Source: Saprospiraceae bacterium (GTDB lineage: Bacteria; Bacteroidota; Bacteroidia; Chitinophagales; Saprospiraceae). From it: DNA of 6,723 nt. The translations under genes and the position numbers were made by a program. The stretch covers positions 1 to 6,723 of the forward strand of contig JAHDBO010000109.1 in assembly GCA_020630355.1 (NCBI GenBank), written 5' to 3'. Positions within the stretch are counted from its first letter, which is position 1. Every line of letters begins with the position of its first letter. Shown piece by piece: positions 1 through 5,326 of this stretch. A model generated the notes under the pieces. The model ran no database searches and was not told where the DNA came from. It saw only the letters and a list, made by a program, of their open reading frames with translations.

Positions 1-1060
1 TTTCACTACCAATAACATAAGGCTCGCCTTCACAGATAGCACCGTTGACTTCGGTAAAATAATCTGGTATCATGAGTTCATAAGCCTGAGAAAGAGAACA
101 GCCATTGCTATCATTGATAACGACATTATAAATGCCTTCAGGATTGTTTTCTGTTAGTAAAATACTCGCATTGTTTTCACTTGGTAATGCTACGCCGTCG
201 AAATACCATTGATAGGTGTTGCCTTGGACTTGTGGCGCTGTAAGTTGTAGCCCATTTTCACAAACAGAACCATTGATAGATTCCAGAGGAAAGCCAAATT
301 CACCGCTTTCTGCTAGGGTCAGACCATCTACATAGAAATAAGGATTTTCTCTAAAGTTTGGATTATCGGCACAGCTCGGACCAAGGACAATGACCTCATA
401 ATCTTGGTCGGCGGTAAATTCAAAACTGACGAGTACCCATTCGTTATTGCCGCTTACAGTGATTTGTCCTAGTTGTGTATATCCTCCAGCGTTCAGAGGG
501 CAACCTATCCTAGAATTACTACCTCCAAAAGGCAAATTATTACAAGAGGTAGAAGCAAAAAATGCCATGTCGAAAGACATATTTCCAACTACATTATCTT
601 GAAATCCGACATAAAAATCAAAGCGGTATTGTGAACCGATTTCCATCGCTTCGGTGAGGCATGCGCCTACATATTCTTTGTACTGAGGGCCAGCATTACG
701 TTGCCCGTCTCTAAAACCAACTGCTCCCTCTCCGTCGGGTAAGGGTAGCGGTGCTACGGCAGGGATACTAGTATTGCCCAAGTAATTGCCACAGGTATTA
801 ATATAATCTGTTGTAGCTGCTGAAGCCTGTTCCCAGCCGATGGCGCAGATTAGTTGTTCGTTTTGACTTGGGCAGCAACTGCGTTCTTCAAAAGAGGGAT
901 TAGGAATCAACGAAGTTGGAGCTAGTGCGGTACAAACACAATCTTCGTCATTCAAGTCGATGAGTGTATCACCATCATCATCGATACCGTTGTCGCATAT
1001 CTCTTGAGCAAACAGACCACTGGCGACAAATAGAAAGAGGAGGAGGGTTTTTATTTTCAT
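1..1060 (-). CDS. Large secreted/surface protein with Asp-rich N-terminus and Ig-like modules, 3' end cut by window edge
   Basis: The frame is open from the ATG at 1060 to the left edge, giving 353 residues with no stop. Residues 1-18 form a signal peptide (MKIK, a Leu/Phe core, then LFA|QE). Residues 20-41 are an Asp-rich segment (CDNGIDDDGD, then DLNDEDC) resembling the calcium-binding-like openings of many Bacteroidota secreted proteins. About residues 49-213 form a Cys-containing region with NPSFEE, TDYINTCGNY, YKEYVGACL and PYFYVDGLTL, a pattern of gliding-motility-associated or adhesin-type proteins with a jelly-roll-like fold (my inference). About residues 219-331 carry an Ig/PKD-like module (SVCENG, YQWYFDG, GIYNVVINDSNGC), and a second one starts at AICEGEPYVIG. 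A type IX secretion sorting domain would be expected at the missing C-terminus; it cannot be seen here. The ATG is the first possible start giving a clean signal peptide. The exact role (adhesin, matrix or gliding-associated) is unknown. Confidence 0.85.
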   Translation of the reverse strand, partial: MKIKTLLLFLFVASGLFAQEICDNGIDDDGDTLIDLNDEDCVCTALAPTSLIPNPSFEERSCCPSQNEQLICAIGWEQASAATTDYINTCGNYLGNTSIPAVAPLPLPDGEGAVGFRDGQRNAGPQYKEYVGACLTEAMEIGSQYRFDFYVGFQDNVVGNMSFDMAFFASTSCNNLPFGGSNSRIGCPLNAGGYTQLGQITVSGNNEWVLVSFEFTADQDYEVIVLGPSCADNPNFRENPYFYVDGLTLAESGEFGFPLESINGSVCENGLQLTAPQVQGNTYQWYFDGVALPSENNASILLTENNPEGIYNVVINDSNGCSLSQAYELMIPDYFTEVNGAICEGEPYVIGSE

Positions 1061-1077
1061 GAAACGAAAACTTTGCT

Positions 1078-1085
1078 CAAAGATA
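1078..1085 (-). promoter_or_regulatory. Possible Bacteroidota -7 element upstream of the secreted-protein gene
   Basis: The minus strand reads TATCTTTG, an exact match to the TAnnTTTG -7 consensus of the Bacteroidota primary sigma factor. It lies 17 bp before the ATG at 1060, so the leader would be very short. I see no clear TTG-type -33 element at the usual distance. The gene could therefore also be transcribed from upstream as part of the minus-strand cluster. Confidence 0.4.
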
Positions 1086-1121
1086 CGTTAGACTTGTTAT
1101 GAATTGCTGATATTACGAACT

Positions 1122-1751
1122 TTAACTAAATGCAGCACAATAATTTTCCATCTTTTCAAAAAACAGCCCTACGTCATAACCGTCCATCATGGCATGGTGC
1201 ACTTCTACGGATAAGGGCATCATTATTTTGTTCCCTTCTTTAAAATATTTACCAAAGACAATCTTTGGGATACAATCATGTTTGATACGCTTTCTAGCAT
1301 TTTTAAAGGAAGTAAATCGTATCCAAGGAATAGTAGAACAATGAATGAGGTTAATGGCATCTACACGTTCGTCAATACCGCCTTTATTATTGATAGCCGT
1401 GATACGGCGCTTGCCTTCTTCCTCGAAAGCTAGGGCATTCGATTCATAATCGAAATAACAAAAACTGAAACTATTATCTGGATTGAGTACGGTTGACCCA
1501 ATGAAAATAGAGTCGAATTCTACAACTTGCTCATTGATGATTCTGTATTTAAAAGCAGGGATGTCATGTGCCACTTTTAGTGTAGCGTAGAGGATTTGAA
1601 GAAAAAAAGAGTGTTGATTTTGTTTGCAATGTTGAAGTAGTTGCGTGACCTCAATATTTCCTGTGATATTGAAATAGGGGTCTTCGTAATCCTTGAAAAA
1701 ATAATAAGCATCCTTTCTATTCCATTGTTCAATATTTATTGCTTGATGCAT
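1122..1751 (-). CDS. Chloramphenicol acetyltransferase (CatA) family O-acetyltransferase
   Basis: The 209-residue protein is close to the usual CatA length (about 213-220). It aligns by eye along its length: the N-terminal QWNRKDAY matches the QWHRKEHF region of CatA, then come PWIRFTSF at 142-149, GKYFKEGNKIMMPL, and VEVHHAMMDGYDVG at 182-195. The catalytic general base is the second His of the HH pair (H186). D190 corresponds to the structural Asp199 of CatA, and S148 to the transition-state Ser148. Classical members transfer acetyl from acetyl-CoA to the 3-hydroxyl of chloramphenicol in the cytoplasm as trimers. All hallmark residues are present, so an active acetyltransferase is likely. 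Chromosomal CatA-like proteins of Bacteroidota are divergent, however, and the real substrate may differ. The ATG at 1751 shares one base with the TAA of the upstream gene (TAATG), which suggests translational coupling. Confidence 0.93.
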   Translation of the reverse strand: MHQAINIEQWNRKDAYYFFKDYEDPYFNITGNIEVTQLLQHCKQNQHSFFLQILYATLKVAHDIPAFKYRIINEQVVEFDSIFIGSTVLNPDNSFSFCYFDYESNALAFEEEGKRRITAINNKGGIDERVDAINLIHCSTIPWIRFTSFKNARKRIKHDCIPKIVFGKYFKEGNKIMMPLSVEVHHAMMDGYDVGLFFEKMENYCAAFS

Positions 1752-2299
1752 TATAGTGTATCAAATTGAAGGGTGTCAAAATAATGAGTGAAATCTAAGT
1801 TGGCTTCTGTGTAGAAGAAAAGAAGATATGCGATTGCATTGCTTTTAGCACGTTGAAGAGCGATAAGTGTGGCAAAGGGTTTATTGCTCAGTTCTTGTTT
1901 GGGAATGAAATCAAATTGAGCAGCCCAATCTAGTTGTTTGTCATAAAGCAACTTTTCAGAATAATAAGCAACTGCAATATCATCATTCGCTTGATTACTC
2001 GCTAAAGAAAGTGCTAGCGCATGTCCTTGAATATGTGGGATTCTATTCAGATGCTCATCTTTATTAAAGTGAATGGCATACTGTATTTCCAGTTGGTTCA
2101 ATCGGGATTCGATAGTGAAATCAGGCTTGAAAATCTCATTTTTACTTATAGCTATAGAGCGAAAACGTCCCTCTACGGGCTCGTAGAACGCTAGGTTCGC
2201 TCTTTCTAGTTTTTTAAGAAATTTTTGAGGATATTCTATCTGAGCACGAAGTTGGAAGAAACCCCAAACAATTAAAATAAATAGAAAAAAGTATTTCAT
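1751..2299 (-). CDS. Small exported protein of unknown function
   Basis: I do not recognise the family of this 182-residue protein. Residues 1-19 are a strong Sec signal peptide (MKYFF, a hydrophobic core rich in Phe, Leu and Ile, then LRA|QIEYP), with no lipobox Cys, so it is predicted to be soluble in the periplasm or secreted. The mature part of about 163 residues contains no Cys. It has alternating charged and hydrophobic stretches, and its C-terminal half is rich in aromatic residues (YYSEKLLYDKQLDW, AYLLFFYTEANLDF, HYFDTLQF), suggesting a compact alpha/beta domain. It is the first gene of the minus-strand cluster and its stop overlaps the start of the CAT-family gene. The coupling suggests co-expression, but there is no sequence evidence for a shared function. 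The ATG at 2299 is supported by the signal peptide directly after it. Confidence 0.82.
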   Translation of the reverse strand: MKYFFLFILIVWGFFQLRAQIEYPQKFLKKLERANLAFYEPVEGRFRSIAISKNEIFKPDFTIESRLNQLEIQYAIHFNKDEHLNRIPHIQGHALALSLASNQANDDIAVAYYSEKLLYDKQLDWAAQFDFIPKQELSNKPFATLIALQRAKSNAIAYLLFFYTEANLDFTHYFDTLQFDTL

Positions 2300-2330
2300 A
2301 TTACTAAATCATTTTTAAACAACTTCATAC

Positions 2331-2338
2331 TAAAGATA
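2331..2338 (-). promoter_or_regulatory. Weak candidate -7 element for the minus-strand unknown/CAT gene pair
   Basis: The minus strand reads TATCTTTA, seven of eight positions compatible with TAnnTTTG. It lies 31 bp upstream of the ATG at 2299 in the divergent intergenic region. No matching -33 TTG is visible at the expected spacing, so support is limited to the -7 similarity and the location. Confidence 0.3.
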
Positions 2339-2339
2339 C

Positions 2340-2369
2340 ATTGTTTTATCACTTTAATGATTAGTTTTG
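2340..2369 (+). promoter_or_regulatory. Probable Bacteroidota promoter of the NmrA-like gene
   Basis: ATTG at 2340-2343 (a -33-like TTG) is followed after 18 bp by TAGTTTTG at 2362-2369, an exact TAnnTTTG match. The spacing fits the Bacteroidota sigma-70 pattern. Transcription would start near 2375, leaving a leader of about 40 nt before the ATG at 2416. This is the best-formed promoter in the window. Confidence 0.5.
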
Positions 2370-2415
2370 ATTTGGGGGCATTGTTAAAGTTATCGTTACA
2401 GAAAAATCAATACAC

Positions 2416-3261
2416 ATGAAATTACTCGTCATTGGTGCAACAGGCAAAATCGGCTCTGAAATTGCTCGACAATCGGCTGCTTATCCCGATATTGATATAA
2501 TTGCAGGTGTAAGAGATTTAGTGAAAGCAAGAACATTTCTAGGCGACGATTATGAATTGCGCCGCTTGGATTTTGACGACCCTAGTACTTTTGAATACGC
2601 ATTAGATGGCGTTGATATGGTCTTCTTTGTAGCAGTTGTTGCTGCGGAGAAAGTCGCCGTGTTTCTTGATGCGGTCGCTCAATCGAATGTACAGCGAGTG
2701 ACTTTTAGTTCTGGACGTACAACAGGCGATGTAGAGGGGATGAGCTTGTTTAAAATAGAACAGCTTATTCGAGAAGGGCAGACGCCTTACGTTATTTTTA
2801 GACCAGGTTGGTTTATGCAGAATTTCCATACTTGGATAGGAGCGACGATTAAAGAAGAAGATGCTTTCTACTTGCCAGCAGGAGAGACAAAGACTGCCTT
2901 TATTGATGTAAGAGATATCGCAACAGCTTGTCTAAAGTCTTTTTTAACTAAAGAATATCTTGGTCAAACCATCGGTTTGACTTGTGGTGAGTCGATTACT
3001 CATACGGAAGTGGCGGCTGCAATTTCGGAGGCTGCTGGCCGTGAGGTTCGATATGTTGCTTTGTCATCAGAAGAATACACCAAAACGATGATGGAACGAG
3101 GATGGACCAAAAACGCCTGTGATTATACGAATATGCTATATGATTATGTGCGAGCTGGAAAAGAGGACCATGTCGACCCTGCTTTAGGAGAAATTCTAGG
3201 AAGGCGACCTTATACCATACAAGACTATGCAAGGGATTATCAGGCACATTGGTTAAAGTAG
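2416..3261 (+). CDS. NmrA-like / atypical SDR NAD(P)-binding protein
   Basis: The 281-residue cytoplasmic protein begins with a Rossmann fold. GATGKIG at residues 7-13 is the GxxGxxG dinucleotide loop, and R33 in GVRD after the second strand is in a position that often favours NADP(H). FSSGRTTG at 97-104, FRPGWFMQN at 128-136 and AFIDVRDIA at 161-169 are typical of the NmrA family, which includes redox-sensing NmrA/HSCARG proteins and the quinone reductase QOR2 (about 286 residues). The catalytic YxxxK of classical SDRs is absent, as is normal for this family. The C-terminal RPYTIQDYARDY (264-275) matches the usual family ending. The protein is probably a quinone or related oxidoreductase, or an NADP sensor; the substrate cannot be told from sequence. 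It has its own promoter, and 82 bp separate it from the following envelope pair, so it is probably a single-gene unit. Confidence 0.9.
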   Translation: MKLLVIGATGKIGSEIARQSAAYPDIDIIAGVRDLVKARTFLGDDYELRRLDFDDPSTFEYALDGVDMVFFVAVVAAEKVAVFLDAVAQSNVQRVTFSSGRTTGDVEGMSLFKIEQLIREGQTPYVIFRPGWFMQNFHTWIGATIKEEDAFYLPAGETKTAFIDVRDIATACLKSFLTKEYLGQTIGLTCGESITHTEVAAAISEAAGREVRYVALSSEEYTKTMMERGWTKNACDYTNMLYDYVRAGKEDHVDPALGEILGRRPYTIQDYARDYQAHWLK

Positions 3262-3292
3262 GTTTAAATCAAAAAAATAGAAAATTTAGTGC

Positions 3293-3312
3293 CGTTAATT
3301 ATCGTTACTTAA
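3293..3312 (+). repeat. Two tandem 10-bp units CGTTAwTTAw just upstream of a -7 element
   Basis: The units CGTTAATTAT (3293-3302) and CGTTACTTAA (3303-3312) match at 8 of 10 positions and are spaced by one helical turn. They end two bases before the TACTTTTG element at 3314-3321. TTAACGG at 3332-3338 is an inverted copy of CCGTTAA at 3292-3298, so similar half-sites flank the -7 element. This could be an operator, but in such AT-rich DNA chance is a realistic explanation. Confidence 0.3.
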
Positions 3313-3313
3313 A

Positions 3314-3321
3314 TACTTTTG
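3314..3321 (+). promoter_or_regulatory. Candidate -7 element for the DUF4292-EnvC operon
   Basis: TACTTTTG is an exact match to the Bacteroidota TAnnTTTG -7 consensus, 22 bp before the ATG at 3344. A good TTG -33 box is not seen; GTTA at 3294-3297 is at roughly the right distance but is a poor match. It is the only plausible promoter element in the 82-bp gap before the envelope pair. Confidence 0.42.
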
Positions 3322-3343
3322 AGAAGTTGCTTTAACGGGTTCA

Positions 3344-4111
3344 ATGCAAAAAATACTCTTCATATCTCTATCCATTTTCTTGTTGGCAAGCTGTAAGACA
3401 GCTCCGCCCAAAGATGGCGTGGTAAACCTTAAATCCCGTACTGCTAAACGGGTCGTTTCTAAATTAGAAAAGAATAAAATAGAGGCAGAATGGTTCAATA
3501 GTAAAGCTAAGATTCGGTTTGAAACAGCAGAAGGTATAGAGAAAGCAACCGCTTATGTCCGCATGAAAAAAGGCGAAAAAATCTGGATGAGCCTTCGCCG
3601 TATTAATATTGAAGGGGTGCGGGTTTTGATTACGCCCGACTCGATGACGGTGATGAACCGCCTAGAGAAATGGTATGCTTCTTATCCCTTCGAGCGGCTT
3701 AAAAAAGCCTACAATATCCCTTTTGATTTTGATGGAATGCAGGAAATGCTCCTAGGAAACCCTGTTTTCGTACAGGAAAAAATAAGCGGACGAGCAGGAG
3801 TGGAAAAAGAAAATTATGTCTTGAAACAAGATGTGAATAACCTTGTGGCCAACTACAGGGTTAACGGTCTAAATTTCTTGCTGAACGGTATGAATTTTTT
3901 TGATAAAAACGAAAATAGGGAAGTTGACTTCAAACAGTCAGATTACAGGAAACTGGACAAGGAAGTACTTTTTTCGTATTTTCGTAAGATACAAATGTAT
4001 AGCCGCCAAACAGGAAAACTGAGCCTAGAGTTGGATTTTTCTAGAGTGGTATTGAACGAAGAAAAAACGATGCGTTTTGAAATTCCTGCGCACTATGAAA
4101 GGGTGGAATAA
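3344..4111 (+). CDS. DUF4292 family outer-membrane lipoprotein
   Basis: The 255-residue protein begins with a lipoprotein signal peptide (MQKILF...LLASC), with C17 as the predicted lipidated Cys. The residues after it (KTAPPKDG) are not the acidic lipoprotein export signal known from Bacteroidota surface lipoproteins, so the protein probably faces the periplasm. The body carries DUF4292 features: AKIRFE, AYVRMKKGEKIWMSL at 70-84, EGVRVLITPDSMTVMNR at 90-106, and MQEMLLGNPVF at 132-142. The family is restricted largely to Bacteroidota and its fold is thought to resemble LolA/LolB/LppX lipid carriers (established as similarity, not function). It overlaps the EnvC-like gene by 17 bp, and this neighbourhood is common in the phylum, which suggests a role in envelope assembly or division. 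The ATG is fixed by the signal peptide. Confidence 0.9.
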   Translation: MQKILFISLSIFLLASCKTAPPKDGVVNLKSRTAKRVVSKLEKNKIEAEWFNSKAKIRFETAEGIEKATAYVRMKKGEKIWMSLRRINIEGVRVLITPDSMTVMNRLEKWYASYPFERLKKAYNIPFDFDGMQEMLLGNPVFVQEKISGRAGVEKENYVLKQDVNNLVANYRVNGLNFLLNGMNFFDKNENREVDFKQSDYRKLDKEVLFSYFRKIQMYSRQTGKLSLELDFSRVVLNEEKTMRFEIPAHYERVE

Positions 4112-5315
4112 TCGTGGTTTGTTTTTATTGACATTAGTGTTGGTTTGCCTTTCGGCAAATGCCCAGCAGCGCAAGGATTTGGAGCAGAAACGTATGAAGC
4201 TCATCAAAGAGATTAGCAATACCTCCAAATTGCTCAAAAAAACATCGAAAGATAAAAAGGCGACCTATGCCCAATATCTGACTTTGAAAAATCAAATTGA
4301 CAAAAGAGAGGAATTGGTCAATACATTTCAAAAAGAGATAGATTTCACCAATTCTAGTATTATTCGCTCTAGTAGTGTCATCGAATCGCTTCAAGTCGAT
4401 GTAGAGCGATTGCGAGCGGAATACGGTAAAATGGCACGCAAAGCATACCATCTGAAAAAGACAAGGAACGACCTCTGGTTTTTGCTTTCGGCACGCTCTT
4501 TTAACGAAACGATGAAGCGATGGGTCTATCTGAGACAATATGAAAGGTACAGAAAAAAACAAGTTCGACTTATCTTAGGGACACAGCAATCCCTGCTAGG
4601 AAAAATAGAGGGATTGGAGCAAAGGAAATCAGAAAAAGAACAGTTGTTGAAGGATGAAGAGAGCCAAAAATTACTGCTTGAGCAGGAGTTGAGGGTAAAG
4701 GACGATTTACTGAAAAGTCTTAAAAAAGACGAGGGGCGACTTAAAGAAGCACTCAACAAACAAAGAAAAGAACGGCAATCTCTCAATGCTGCTATAGAGA
4801 AAGTCATCTGGGAGGATGTAGGAAAAACTAGAGAAGCTGGCCGCTCTTATGATGGAGCTAAAAAAGAGCTTCCTTCTACACCAGAGGTTAAAGAACTAGC
4901 GGCCTCTTTTAGGAAAAATAGAGGGCAATTGCCTTGGCCCGTAGAGAACGGCTTTATATCCAAACGATTTGGGAAGCAGGCACATCCATTGCTGAAAACC
5001 TTACAAATCGACAATAAAGGCATCGATATTCAGACGAGTCGAGGCGCAATAGTAAAATCCATTTTTGGAGGAAAAATTATCTCTGCACGTATGATGCGTG
5101 GCGGAAAATACACTGTTTTAATGAAACATGGAGTTTATTATACGGTGTATTCCAATCTACGTACTATTTCGGTAGAGGAAGGGGAGACTATTCAGGGGGA
5201 ACAGACTATTGGTACAGTCGGAACAAATGCGGTCACAGGGCAATCCGAAGTGCATCTAGAAATCCGAAAAGGAAAGAAAAAATTGAACCCTGCTCGCTGG
5301 TTGAGGCGTGGGTAG
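4095..5315 (+). CDS. envC: EnvC-like murein hydrolase activator: coiled coil plus degenerate LytM (M23) domain
   Basis: I choose the ATG at 4095 (406 residues) because MKGWNNRG plus a Leu-rich core ending in SANA|QQ is a standard signal peptide cut after residue 23. A TTG at 4077 is in frame but would only add six residues before it. Residues about 25-245 are a charged coiled coil (many Lys, Glu and Leu), as in EnvC. A short linker leads to the LytM domain from about 279 (LPWPVENGFISKRFG) to 403 (LNPARWL). Active M23 enzymes have HxxxD and HxH zinc ligands. Here the first is N307 with D311 kept (NKGID), the usual YxH position is YSN (N354), and HxH reads E385-V-H387. Loss of ligands fits an activator of periplasmic N-acetylmuramoyl-L-alanine amidases at division rather than a peptidase. 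Partner amidases and FtsEX are not in the window. Confidence 0.9.
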   Translation: MKGWNNRGLFLLTLVLVCLSANAQQRKDLEQKRMKLIKEISNTSKLLKKTSKDKKATYAQYLTLKNQIDKREELVNTFQKEIDFTNSSIIRSSSVIESLQVDVERLRAEYGKMARKAYHLKKTRNDLWFLLSARSFNETMKRWVYLRQYERYRKKQVRLILGTQQSLLGKIEGLEQRKSEKEQLLKDEESQKLLLEQELRVKDDLLKSLKKDEGRLKEALNKQRKERQSLNAAIEKVIWEDVGKTREAGRSYDGAKKELPSTPEVKELAASFRKNRGQLPWPVENGFISKRFGKQAHPLLKTLQIDNKGIDIQTSRGAIVKSIFGGKIISARMMRGGKYTVLMKHGVYYTVYSNLRTISVEEGETIQGEQTIGTVGTNAVTGQSEVHLEIRKGKKKLNPARWLRRG

Positions 5316-5326
5316 TACATATCAAA

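Noticed and set aside
1122..1751. CAT-family gene as part of a mobile resistance cassette
   Set aside because: No transposase, integrase, terminal repeats or other resistance genes are visible, and the gene is embedded in a same-strand chromosomal-looking cluster.
2602..2829. Minus-strand frames opposite the NmrA-like gene (also 2996-3247)
   Set aside because: No signal peptide or domain, and fully contained within a gene whose family motifs are clear.
4077..4094. TTG at 4077 as the start of the EnvC-like gene
   Set aside because: The ATG at 4095 directly begins a textbook signal peptide; starting at the TTG only adds six residues before the positive N-region.
4134..4562. 142-codon open frame on the minus strand opposite the EnvC-like coiled coil
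   Set aside because: It is antisense to a well-supported gene, its composition is Phe/Cys-rich as expected from the reverse complement of Lys/Glu-rich codons, and it shows no domain.
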